A DNA stretch of 27,191 nt from Chloroflexota bacterium (GTDB taxonomy: Bacteria; Chloroflexota; Chloroflexia; Thermomicrobiales; UBA6265): contig JAEWEG010000079.1 of the NCBI GenBank assembly GCA_023389575.1, positions 1 through 27,191 of the forward strand, in the 5' to 3' direction. The notes beneath the pieces were generated by a model. The model searched no databases and was not told where the DNA came from. It saw only the letters and a program-made list of their open reading frames with translations. Below, piece after piece: positions 1-8,783 of the stretch. The first letter of the stretch is position 1, and the number at the start of each line of letters is the position of its first letter. A program made the translations under genes and the position numbers.

Positions 1-299
1 GCCGCGAGCTTGCCGCGCTCAGCCGCCGAGGGGCGCTGGCTCGCGTAGCCGTGCTCCATGCCAACCGGGATGATGGCGCTCAGCGCGATCAGGAAGTGGA
101 ACGCGCTGATGTCCTTGCCCTCGCCGAGCAGCGAGAAACCGAGCATGTACTGGAGCAGCAGCAGGGTCGCCGCGCCGAACGAAACGATCTTCTGCCAGGG
201 GAAGTCCTTGCCCGTGCGAGCGGTGTTGATGTTAAGCGCCAGCGTGACGACGTACCCAACAAGGACGAGCGTGCCGATGATCATGTGGACGTTGGTCAT
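1..299 (-). CDS. Partial integral membrane protein of unknown family (C-terminus beyond window)
   Basis: The reverse strand is open from an ATG at 299 to the window edge, giving 99 residues without a stop. A GGAG ribosome site lies 5 nt upstream of the ATG (305-308), which fixes the start. Residues about 6-22, 39-58 and 66-80 are hydrophobic and read as three transmembrane helices, separated by short loops containing NINTARTGKDFPWQK and GEGKDIS. A charged stretch after GMEHGYASQRPS begins near residue 85. I do not recognise the family. It is divergently transcribed from acs across a 347-bp gap, so a shared control region is possible. Function is not assignable from what is visible. Confidence 0.75.
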   Translation of the reverse strand, partial: MTNVHMIIGTLVLVGYVVTLALNINTARTGKDFPWQKIVSFGAATLLLLQYMLGFSLLGEGKDISAFHFLIALSAIIPVGMEHGYASQRPSAAERGKLA

Positions 300-646
300 T
301 CGAACTCCGTGAAGGCTGAATCGAGGGGCTGACGCGAGTCAGGAATCATTCCCAACCATCGCGTGTCGTTGCCTGCAAGTATGCCACCGCGAACCGCCGT
401 TGCGGATGCCATGGGCCCGTGGCGCTGAGTGGGTGCACGTTTCGGCGGGGCCGGGCGGGCCGCGCCGATGGGCGGGTTTTCGAGGATTTCCTTTTCCCAG
501 GAGGGCCGGTATACTCCCAACGACTCTACGGAACGCATGGTCGACAGAGCCCCAGCCGATCCATCGCGCGTTTCCGTCATTTCTTGTGCGACCTCGTTCC
601 AGACGGGACGATTCGCCGCGTAATCGAAAGAGGAAAGCGGATTCTC
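300..646. promoter_or_regulatory. Divergent intergenic region upstream of acs, with candidate -10 element
   Basis: This gap holds no convincing gene. On the plus strand a TATACT hexamer (510-515) lies 17 nt after a weak TTTCCT (487-492) and could drive acs with a leader of roughly 130 nt. A short palindrome, GGAAT-C-ATTCC (342-352), sits close to the divergent membrane gene. The promoter is inferred from hexamer similarity only. Confidence 0.35.
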
Positions 647-2617
<1,971 letters not shown>

Positions 2618-2642
2618 CCGTTTTCGATCAATCGGAAACGAC

Positions 2643-2674
2643 AAGCGGCGGTGGAATCACTTCCACCGCCGCTT
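2643..2674. terminator. Bidirectional hairpin terminator between acs and a convergent gene
   Basis: The arms AAGCGGCGGTGGAA (2643-2656) and TTCCACCGCCGCTT (2661-2674) pair perfectly over 14 bp around a TCAC loop. The hairpin begins 26 nt after the acs stop and lies 30 nt past the stop of the convergent minus-strand gene, so it can serve both. Confidence 0.85.
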
Positions 2675-2704
2675 CGCTATTCACGGGTTTATTCCCCGAG
2701 TGAC

Positions 2705-3451
2705 TCAGTCACCGACCGCGACCGCCGCCCTTCCTGGCTGGAAGCTGCCCGTTTCCCGCACGCGAAGCGGGTTTGGCGTCAGCGCGAGCCCGGCGAAGGC
2801 GACCACCATCCAGATTGGCGACACAACGCCCGGGAAACCCGGGAGACCCGTTCCTCCGGTGAACCCGAGGACGGCAAGCACCGGCAGGCAGCTGAAGATG
2901 CCCACCCACAGTGGAAGCACCCGCTCCTTCAGCGACATCCAAGCCACGGCTCCCGCCGCCACCGTCACGCCGAACCAGCCAATGTACGAACCGAAGTCAT
3001 TCAGAATGTAGTAGATGTACAGGCCCAGGTCGTCGTACGTGTTCGCGTCCATGCCGTCCGCGTGGTAGATCGCGGTCGCGCCCTTCCATCCATAGCCGAG
3101 CGAAAGCGCTCCGGCGGCGGCCGTCAATGCCTGGGACACGATTCGTGCCGCCAGACTGTCCGGGAGCCGCGGCTCGATCGACTTCCTCCATGCCGCCGCG
3201 AAGACGAGCAGGAGCGTGACCGCCAGGAATCCCGAGATAATGCTGAAATGGGCTTTCTGCTGGTCAATGGCGCCGACCATCTCCATCCTCACCGTGTCGG
3301 CGGACGTACCGTCGCCCGGTATGTGGATATCGAAGACCAGCGTGCCGAGCACGCCGAGCAGACCAGCCGCCGCGCCCGTCCAGAGCCAGGGCTCTCGTCC
3401 GCGTGCGTTGGAAGAATCGTTCCCCGTGGAACGGAGCGATGCGTTTGACAT
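2705..3451 (-). CDS. Multi-pass membrane protein of unknown function
   Basis: The protein has 248 residues from the ATG at 3451. A longer in-frame reading to 3601 runs through a terminator hairpin and Arg/His-rich sequence, so it is rejected. A polar N-terminus of about 20 residues is followed by roughly six hydrophobic segments: around WLWTGAAAGLLGVLGTLVF, FSIISGFLAVTLLLVFAAAW, IVSQALTAAAGALSLGYGW, a pair in the middle, and PIWMVVAFAGLALTP near the end. The loop EMVGAIDQQKAHFS after helix 1 is polar. The topology resembles small uncharacterised membrane families such as DUF998/DUF4386-type proteins, but I cannot assign it. The ribosome site is weak (AAGGGG about 12-14 nt upstream). Confidence 0.8.
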   Translation of the reverse strand: MSNASLRSTGNDSSNARGREPWLWTGAAAGLLGVLGTLVFDIHIPGDGTSADTVRMEMVGAIDQQKAHFSIISGFLAVTLLLVFAAAWRKSIEPRLPDSLAARIVSQALTAAAGALSLGYGWKGATAIYHADGMDANTYDDLGLYIYYILNDFGSYIGWFGVTVAAGAVAWMSLKERVLPLWVGIFSCLPVLAVLGFTGGTGLPGFPGVVSPIWMVVAFAGLALTPNPLRVRETGSFQPGRAAVAVGD

Positions 3452-3572
3452 TGAGATGATGCCCCTTGTGTGGTTAACCAGCGTCGAAACGGCGCTGGCG
3501 GCGGACTGGTGAGGTCCCAAGGGGTGGTGCCGTGAGTGAGAACGCCTGTCGCTTTCTCGCTTCCGGAAATGA

Positions 3573-3610
3573 AAACGCCCCGTGACCAGGAATGGTTCCA
3601 CGGGGCGTTT
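3573..3610. terminator. Hairpin terminator for the 48-residue peptide gene
   Basis: The arms AAACGCCCCGTG (3573-3584) and CACGGGGCGTTT (3599-3610) pair over 12 bp. Read on the minus strand, the hairpin ends in a short run of T and lies 30 nt downstream of the stop of the small gene at 3641-3787. Confidence 0.75.
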
Positions 3611-3640
3611 GATGGAGTGATTCGGTTCTTGCGGTGGAAT

Positions 3641-3787
3641 CTAGCGGAGGATGATCCAGGCCGCGAGACCACCACCGACGACGATCACGAACAGTCCCGG
3701 CAGCAGGAAGCCCGCGGCCGACGCTGGATTGATGCCCGATGCATATACCCCGGTCATGTCCCGAATGCGATCGATGAGTTTGCCCAT
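3641..3787 (-). CDS. 48-residue single-pass membrane peptide
   Basis: A minus-strand reading frame runs from ATG (3787) to TAG (3641-3643) and is only 48 codons long. It starts MGKLIDRIRDMTGVYASG, an amphipathic, positively charged segment. It then has one hydrophobic helix, FLLPGLFVIVVGGGLAAWII (about residues 27-46), and ends in LR. An AGGGAG sequence lies about 11 nt upstream and a strong hairpin terminator follows at 3573-3610, so the gene is bounded by its own signals. Codon third positions are mostly G or C like real genes here. Family and function are unknown. The charge and helix pattern would fit a small membrane-anchored regulator, a toxin-like peptide or a subunit of a membrane complex; the sequence does not decide between them. 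Confidence 0.7.
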   Translation of the reverse strand: MGKLIDRIRDMTGVYASGINPASAAGFLLPGLFVIVVGGGLAAWIILR

Positions 3788-3908
3788 TTCTCAATGCTCC
3801 CTGACGGTGTTCTTAAAGCAGTCAATTGCCACGTAGGTTTCGAGTTCAACCCCGGCGTACCTGTATCTCAGGAAAGTGTACCGAAAGTCACCATACCGGG
3901 CGACTCAC

Positions 3909-5450
3909 TCAGTCGTCGCCATCACGATCATCGTCCCCCTCCCGTTTGCCTTCGGTGGTGGAGGGCAGGTTGCGCATGGCCGGGAACAGGATCACGTCCC
4001 GGAGCGTGTTCTGGTCGGCCAGCAGCATGGTCATCCGGTCGATGCCGATGCCCACGCCACCGGTCGGCGGCATGCCGTAGGTCAGGGCGGTGATGAAGTC
4101 GATGTCGAGCGGCATCGCCTCCTCGTCACCGGCTTCCATGTCCTTCTGCTGCTCCTTGAACCGCGCAAGCTGGTCCAGCGGATCGTTGAGCTCGGTGAAG
4201 GAGTTGCCGATCTCCGCTCCGCCGATGTAAGGCTGGAACCGCTCCACATGCGTGGGATCATCCGGCTTTCGCTTCGCCAGCGGCGAGAGTTCCACCGGGT
4301 AGTCGGTCAGGAATATCGGCTGGATCTGGAACGGTCGCACGAACTGCTTGAGCAGCTCGTCGACGATTCTCGGCCACACGGTGTCCGTTTCGATATCCGC
4401 CCCCGCCGCCCGGGCCGCGGCCAGGAGCGATGACTGGTCCGGATGCTCGAGGTAGTCGATGCCACACCCGTCAATGATCGCCTGCCGAAGCGTCTTGCGC
4501 GGCCACGGCGGGGTCACGTCGATCTCGTTGCCACTGTTCACGAACACCGGCCCACCGAACACGGCGACCACCGTGCTGTGAATCATTTGCTCGACCGCCA
4601 CCATCATGGATTCGTAGTCGGCGTAGGCTTCGTAGAATTCCAGCATCGTGAACTCTGGCGAGTGGTTCTTGCCGATGCCCTCGTTCCGGAAGTCCTTGGA
4701 GATCTCGTATACCCGCTCGTAGCCACCGACCAGCAGCCGCTTCAGATACAGCTCATCGGCGATGCGAAGATAGAACGTCTGGTCCAGCGCGTTGTGGTGG
4801 GTCGTGAAGGGGCGAGCCGCGGCGCCACCATACAACGGTTGGAGAACCGGGGTCTCCACCTCGATGTAGTCCCGAGCATCCAGAAAGGCCCGGAACGCGG
4901 TGACGATCTTCGAACGGATCGAGAACACGCGGCGGGTCTCTTCGTTCGCCATCAGGTCGAGGTAGCGCTGGCGGTACTTGAGTTCGATATCCTGCACGCC
5001 ATGCCACTTCTCGGGCGGGGCGCTCAGCGCCTTCGAGAGCATGGTCAGTTCGGTCGTGCGCAGCGAGATCTCGCCGGTTCGTGTGCGGAACAGCACCCCG
5101 CTCGCCTGGACGAAGTCTCCGAGGTCGAAGTACTTGAGGATGTCCGCGTAGGCGTCTTCCCCAACCTCGTCCTTTCGAATGTACAGCTGGATCTGGCCAT
5201 ACCCGTCCTGGATATGGGCGAAGACCGTCTTGCCCATGTGCCGGAACCCGACAATGCGGCCGGTCAGGATCATCGTCTCGGTGGCGGCGCCATCGACGAG
5301 ACCGCCAGCCGCTTCCTGCTCGACGTAATAGGCGATGGCGGCGGCCGACGTGTGGGTGCGTTGTGCGCGAGTAGGGTAGGGTTCGACGCCTCGGTCGCGA
5401 AGCTCTTCCACCTTCTGGCGGCGAATTTCCTGTAACTCGCTAAGTTGCAT
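3909..5450 (-). CDS. lysS: Lysyl-tRNA synthetase, class II
   Basis: This enzyme charges tRNA-Lys with lysine in the cytoplasm. It has 513 residues, near the usual length. The N-terminal OB-fold anticodon-binding domain spans about residues 58-140 (ILTGRIVGFRHMGKTVFAHIQD). The class II catalytic core follows with motif 1 (FLDARDYIEVETPVLQP, about 189-205). Motif 2 is YEISKDFRNEGIGKNHSPEF (248-267) and motif 3 is GGVGIGIDRMTMLL (464-477). The extreme C-terminus is an acidic Asp-rich tail. The gene lies 84 nt downstream of greA on the same strand, with no strong terminator between them, so the two are probably co-transcribed. The family assignment is secure. Confidence 0.97.
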   Translation of the reverse strand: MQLSELQEIRRQKVEELRDRGVEPYPTRAQRTHTSAAAIAYYVEQEAAGGLVDGAATETMILTGRIVGFRHMGKTVFAHIQDGYGQIQLYIRKDEVGEDAYADILKYFDLGDFVQASGVLFRTRTGEISLRTTELTMLSKALSAPPEKWHGVQDIELKYRQRYLDLMANEETRRVFSIRSKIVTAFRAFLDARDYIEVETPVLQPLYGGAAARPFTTHHNALDQTFYLRIADELYLKRLLVGGYERVYEISKDFRNEGIGKNHSPEFTMLEFYEAYADYESMMVAVEQMIHSTVVAVFGGPVFVNSGNEIDVTPPWPRKTLRQAIIDGCGIDYLEHPDQSSLLAAARAAGADIETDTVWPRIVDELLKQFVRPFQIQPIFLTDYPVELSPLAKRKPDDPTHVERFQPYIGGAEIGNSFTELNDPLDQLARFKEQQKDMEAGDEEAMPLDIDFITALTYGMPPTGGVGIGIDRMTMLLADQNTLRDVILFPAMRNLPSTTEGKREGDDDRDGDD

Positions 5451-5534
5451 TGTGACTCCGGTGACGCGTGGGGAATATGGACAGGGGAAGCCAGGCTGGT
5501 GGGCTTGGGTGCCCGTCCAACCTGGCGATTCCGC

Positions 5535-6002
5535 TTATTTTACCGCGATCACCTCATACTGCACGGTGCCGCCTGGCGTGATCACCGTGACCTTGTCGCC
5601 CTGGCGGGAGCCGACCAGCGCCTGGCCGACGGGGGAGTCGATCGAGATGTCGCCGTCGTGAATGCTCGCCTCTTCGCGGCTCACGATCGCCCAGTTCTCG
5701 GTTTCGCCATCGTCGGCCTTGACCGTGATGTGCGAACCGAGCGCGATGATGCCATCCGGGCTGCCGCGCTGGATGATCTCGGCGTTCTCTAGGATGTTCT
5801 CGAGCTCACGCACGCGTGCCTCGGCGTACACGAGATCGTCCTTGATTTCTTCGTATTCACCGCTGTCCGAGGCTTCGTTGTTCGTATTGGCGTCCTGCAC
5901 GGTGCGGTAGAGTTCCTGACGCCGGGCGCGCACTTCCTCGAGTTCAACCTTCAGGCGCTCAACGCCCTCGGCGGTGAGTCGCACACTTCGTTCGACGCCC
6001 AT
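5535..6002 (-). CDS. greA: Transcription elongation factor GreA
   Basis: GreA enters the secondary channel of RNA polymerase and stimulates cleavage of backtracked transcripts. This protein has 155 residues, normal for the family. It has an N-terminal coiled-coil hairpin (about 8-76) and a C-terminal FKBP-like domain (about 85-155, ending GDKVTVITPGGTVQYEVIAVK). The tip of the hairpin reads EASDSGEY (43-50), where the classical sequence is DLxENAEY. The two tip acids are therefore kept but exchanged (Asp to Glu, Glu to Asp). The ATG at 6002 is preceded by GAAAGGA about 8 nt upstream; an in-frame extension upstream lacks GreA-like sequence. It is the first gene of the probable greA-lysS unit. 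Confidence 0.95.
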   Translation of the reverse strand: MGVERSVRLTAEGVERLKVELEEVRARRQELYRTVQDANTNNEASDSGEYEEIKDDLVYAEARVRELENILENAEIIQRGSPDGIIALGSHITVKADDGETENWAIVSREEASIHDGDISIDSPVGQALVGSRQGDKVTVITPGGTVQYEVIAVK

Positions 6003-6088
6003 GGTGGTGTTCCTTTCAGATTGCTGCAACGAGCGTGGCGTGTACCAAATACCGCCACGGCGGGTGCCGGGTCGTGTGACGTAACACA

Positions 6089-6115
6089 AAGCCGGAGGCA
6101 AGCAACCCCCGGCTT
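6089..6115 (-). promoter_or_regulatory. Stem-loop in the greA leader
   Basis: On the minus strand AAGCCGG (6115-6109) pairs with CCGGCTT (6095-6089), and further GG/CC pairs inside extend the stem. It lies between the proposed greA promoter and the start codon, so it could act as an attenuator or mRNA stabiliser. Structure is seen; role is inferred. Confidence 0.4.
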
Positions 6116-6136
6116 CCATTGATTGAACCTGCCTAG

Positions 6137-6165
6137 AGTATAGGTCGGCTGGGCCCGGAAGTAAA
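6137..6165 (-). promoter_or_regulatory. Putative sigma-A-type promoter of greA-lysS
   Basis: The minus strand reads TTTACT (6165-6160), a 17-nt spacer, then TATACT (6142-6137). The match to TTGACA/TATAAT is good and the spacing ideal. It would start transcription near 6130, giving a leader of about 128 nt. Confidence 0.55.
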
Positions 6166-6353
6166 ATCGCCCAGACGCCGCCGGACACCGATCCTTCCTT
6201 ACTAAAGGAAGCGAACGAGCCTTTCCGCTCCGGCTTCGCCTGCGAGGCGCGTTCCGTCTCACCCTTCCTGGCGGATAATGCGATCGCCTGACGTCCGGAT
6301 CAGGCCGCCAGAAGCATCATTTCCCCCAAAATCCGAGATTCCAGGAAATTGCT

Positions 6354-6388
6354 CCGTGTCACAGCCGCACGCGTGAACTGTGACACGG
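6354..6388. promoter_or_regulatory. Long inverted repeat upstream of the L,D-transpeptidase gene
   Basis: The arms CCGTGTCACAG (6354-6364) and CTGTGACACGG (6378-6388) match perfectly over 11 bp around 13 nt that themselves contain the palindrome CACGCGTG (6368-6375). No U-tract follows. It lies about 90 nt upstream of the promoter at 6478. It could be an operator or a leader hairpin. Confidence 0.5.
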
Positions 6389-6422
6389 TCGGCCATAAAC
6401 TGCCCATGCCTTCGATTATTCC

Positions 6423-6437
6423 GTGACAAATAGTCAC
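6423..6437. promoter_or_regulatory. GTGAC-N5-GTCAC inverted repeat
   Basis: A second palindrome, GTGAC-AAATA-GTCAC, shares the GTGAC/GTCAC core with the repeat at 6354-6388. The repeated core suggests two sites for one dimeric DNA-binding protein; this is inference. Confidence 0.4.
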
Positions 6438-6477
6438 AGATACCGAAATCCCTTGCCGTTTCACCTGAATACCCACC

Positions 6478-6508
6478 TTTACAAACGATAAGAGTGTCCG
6501 TACACTCT
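6478..6508 (+). promoter_or_regulatory. Putative promoter with operator overlapping its -10, upstream of first L,D-transpeptidase
   Basis: TTTACA (6478-6483), a 17-nt spacer and TACACT (6501-6506) form a good sigma-A-type promoter. A perfect inverted repeat, AGAGTGT-CCGT-ACACTCT (6491-6508), covers the spacer and the whole -10, the usual position of a repressor operator. The start codon of the transpeptidase is about 95 nt downstream of the predicted start of transcription. Confidence 0.6.
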
Positions 6509-6608
6509 GTACATTCAGGCGGCGACGGGCCGTCTCGATCTCTTTCACGGTGTGTCCCCGCGCACCTCACAGACTCAACAAGGGTTTCTCCGCGAGGAGG
6601 GGGTTCAA

Positions 6609-7706
6609 GTGATCACTCAGCGATACATGAACTGGCAACCGGTGGCTGGACCGGGCGCCATGGGCAACTGGATGCGGGAGCGGCTGGGACGCCTGCTCAC
6701 CGTGTTCCTGGTTGGCCTGATGGTCGCCGCTGGCATTGGCATCGCTCAGCCGGAGGTCGCCCGTGCCGGGCAGGCTGGCACCATCAACTCGAACAATGTC
6801 GAGGTGTTCCGGCACCTGAACGACCACACGGTCATCGACTACCTCCACGCGGGCGATCGCGTCGACATCTTCTGGGGTCCAGAGGGTGAGATGTTCGAGG
6901 TCAATCACGGCGGAACGGTCGGCTGGGTGTGGGCCGAGTTCGTCGACCTCGACGGAAGTGGCGGCTCGTCGAGCAGTTCCTCGTCGAGTAGCGCTTCCTC
7001 CTCTGGCGGATCGTCTTCCTCGTCCGCCGCGCAGGCTGGGGCATGGTCCTGGAGCGCCTGGGCCATGGTCGACGCCGATTCGCTGAACGTCCGGGCTGAC
7101 GCCTCGACAAGCGCCCGCGTCATCGATTCCTACGGCCCCGGCGAGTGGATCGAGGTCATTGGAAACGATGTCAACGGGTTCTCGCCCATCAACTATTACG
7201 GCGATGTCGGTTGGGTTGCCTCGAAGTATCTCAGCTGGGACGGAAGCTACACCTACGCGTCGGTTGGCCAGATCGGTGGTGGTTCATCGTCGTCGTCCTC
7301 ATCGTCTTCGGCCAGCAACAGCCAGGAGCACTGGATCCAGATCAACGGCGCCACGGGTGAAGTCAACCTGATGATCGGCAACAGCGTGTATGCCACGTAC
7401 TGGGGTTCCGTGGGCTTCGATACGTCGCCAGATGGCTTTTACTCCACGGCCAACGGCACCTTCTACGTCTACGCGATGTACGAGCCGCTCGGGTACACGA
7501 AGTGGGCGGATGCCTACATCACCCACTGGGTCGGCTACGACAGCTACCGCTCGAACGGCTTCCATTCCTATTCGAAGGACGCCAACGGCAACGTCCTGCC
7601 AAATGGCGCGGGCAAGACCGGCGGGTGCGTGGCCCTTCCGGCGGCGGCGATCCAGGCCGTGTACGACTTTTCCTATATCGGGATGCGAGTGGTTGTGTAC
7701 CGGTAG
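6609..7706 (+). CDS. Secreted L,D-transpeptidase (YkuD) with two SH3-type domains and Ser-rich linkers
   Basis: The enzyme is predicted to form or exchange L,D-crosslinks in peptidoglycan outside the cell. The GTG start at 6609 follows a perfect AGGAGG (6595-6600) at 8 nt spacing; it gives 365 residues. A basic segment and hydrophobic helix (about 22-46) end at a VARA signal-peptidase-like site near 53. Two bacterial SH3-like repeats follow (about 55-114 and 148-211). Each is trailed by a serine-only linker (about 118-139 and 225-238). The catalytic YkuD domain spans about 241-365, with His319 and the cysteine motif TGGCVAL (Cys340). The Arg that normally follows the Cys by two places (GC[IV]R) is Ala here, whereas the neighbouring paralogue keeps it. 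Activity is therefore likely but not assured. Confidence 0.88.
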   Translation: MITQRYMNWQPVAGPGAMGNWMRERLGRLLTVFLVGLMVAAGIGIAQPEVARAGQAGTINSNNVEVFRHLNDHTVIDYLHAGDRVDIFWGPEGEMFEVNHGGTVGWVWAEFVDLDGSGGSSSSSSSSSASSSGGSSSSSAAQAGAWSWSAWAMVDADSLNVRADASTSARVIDSYGPGEWIEVIGNDVNGFSPINYYGDVGWVASKYLSWDGSYTYASVGQIGGGSSSSSSSSSASNSQEHWIQINGATGEVNLMIGNSVYATYWGSVGFDTSPDGFYSTANGTFYVYAMYEPLGYTKWADAYITHWVGYDSYRSNGFHSYSKDANGNVLPNGAGKTGGCVALPAAAIQAVYDFSYIGMRVVVYR

Positions 7707-7718
7707 AGCAGCCGCCAT

Positions 7719-7755
7719 CAATCCCACCGCTGGCCTGGCGCCAGCGGTGGGATTG
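7719..7755 (+). terminator. Strong hairpin between the two L,D-transpeptidase genes
   Basis: The arms CAATCCCACCGCTGG (7719-7733) and CCAGCGGTGGGATTG (7741-7755) pair perfectly over 15 bp around a 7-nt loop. No clear U-tract follows, and the next start codon is only 24 nt away. It may be a partial terminator, an mRNA 3'-end stabiliser or a brake on the downstream gene. Confidence 0.6.
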
Positions 7756-7779
7756 GCATTCGTGGGAGGGTGATGCAAC

Positions 7780-8694
7780 GTGGCCGCGAGGCGACGAAAG
7801 CGAGCACAATCGAAGAGGTGGCTCTTTCCGACCCGCGCCGCGATGCCGGTTCTGGCGCTCGTCCTCGCCCTGGCCGCCATCGTCTCCACCCAGCAGGGCT
7901 GGATCCCGATCGATCCGACCGGCTCCGGTGGGCGAGCGGCGGTGGTCGGAACCGATGTCCTCAACGTTCGCGCCGCCCCAACCACAAGCGCGGACATCCT
8001 CGACACGGGATCCGAAGGCGATCAGGTGGACGTGATCGGCCCGGAGGAGAACGGGTTCTACCCGGTCAGGATCCACGGCATCCAGGGATGGATGTCCGCC
8101 CGGTATCTCGTGTTCGATGGCGAATCGCCCGTCACCCGGGCCGCGACGGCGCTTGAACCCGGTGTGGCGCTGGCGGCTGAACTACCCGCCGGGGAATCCG
8201 GACAAACGGATTCCCCGGTTGATGTCCAACCCGAGACCGTCGCGCCGCCGGACCGCTCGAACACGGTGGCCGCCGAGGAGACCGTCTCTGGACCACCCGC
8301 CCCAACCGGTGAACGCTGGATCGAGATCGACCGGTCGAGCGCGACCGTCACGCTCCATCAAGGGGAAACGGTCGTCGCGGTCTTCTCCGGCAGGATCGGG
8401 CGCGACCCGTCTCCCGATGGCTTCTATTCGACGGCCATCGGCACGTACTACGTCTACAGCATGAACAAGGGGCTCGCTCCAACGCCGTTCGCCGAGGATA
8501 CCTATCTCACGGACTGGGTGGGCTTCGATCCCGTTCGCAAGAACGGAATCCACTCCCCGGTTCGCGATGCCAACGGTGTCGAGAAGGAATGGCAGAACCA
8601 GACCACGCTGGGCTGCGTTCGGCTCGCCGCCGGCGATGCGGTCACCGTCTTCGAATTCGCGGAAATCGGCATGCGCGTGGTGGTGCGGGAATAG
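7780..8694 (+). CDS. Membrane-anchored or secreted L,D-transpeptidase (YkuD) with one SH3 domain
   Basis: This is a 304-residue paralogue of the preceding enzyme. The GTG start at 7780 follows GGGAGGG (7764-7770). The N-terminus is strongly basic (RRRKRAQSKRW) and is followed by a hydrophobic helix (about 20-35) without an obvious cleavage site, so it is likely a membrane anchor. An SH3-type repeat (about 53-113, TDVLNVRAAPTTSADIL) and a Pro/Glu-rich linker (about 114-178) lead to the YkuD domain (about 179-304). Its active-site motif is intact, with His258 and TTLGCVRL (Cys279, Arg281). The two enzymes share DPSPDGFYST-type sequence and a similar C-terminus ending MRVVV, which points to a tandem duplication with divergent linkers. 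A strong terminator follows. Confidence 0.9.
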   Translation: MAARRRKRAQSKRWLFPTRAAMPVLALVLALAAIVSTQQGWIPIDPTGSGGRAAVVGTDVLNVRAAPTTSADILDTGSEGDQVDVIGPEENGFYPVRIHGIQGWMSARYLVFDGESPVTRAATALEPGVALAAELPAGESGQTDSPVDVQPETVAPPDRSNTVAAEETVSGPPAPTGERWIEIDRSSATVTLHQGETVVAVFSGRIGRDPSPDGFYSTAIGTYYVYSMNKGLAPTPFAEDTYLTDWVGFDPVRKNGIHSPVRDANGVEKEWQNQTTLGCVRLAAGDAVTVFEFAEIGMRVVVRE

Positions 8695-8724
8695 CCACGC
8701 GGGCACATCGCAGGGGTTAACGTC

Positions 8725-8759
8725 AAACCGGGGAGGTCCATCGTGGACCTCCCCGGTTT
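8725..8759. terminator. Bidirectional terminator between convergent L,D-transpeptidase and LuxR-type genes
   Basis: The arms AAACCGGGGAGGTCCA (8725-8740) and TGGACCTCCCCGGTTT (8744-8759) pair perfectly over 16 bp with a TCG loop, with A-rich and T-rich flanks. It lies 30 nt after the plus-strand stop and 24 nt beyond the minus-strand stop. Confidence 0.9.
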
Positions 8760-8783
8760 CGCCGTGCGTCTACGATGCGCGTC

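Noticed and set aside
269..280. Acs P-loop residue change (residues 269-280, TTA for STG) as an inactivating mutation
   Set aside because: The TTA form with PKG intact is, as far as I recall, common in actinobacterial-type Acs enzymes. Coordinates here are residue numbers in Acs (bases about 1451-1486).
6259..6570. Minus-strand frames of 103 and 82 codons in the intergenic region before the first transpeptidase
   Set aside because: They run through the inverted repeats and promoter, lack a ribosome site and have no sensible protein composition.
6960..7320. TCG/TCC/AGC-rich tracts as tandem repeats or a mobile element
   Set aside because: They are in-frame serine codons within the transpeptidase linkers, with no regular repeat unit.
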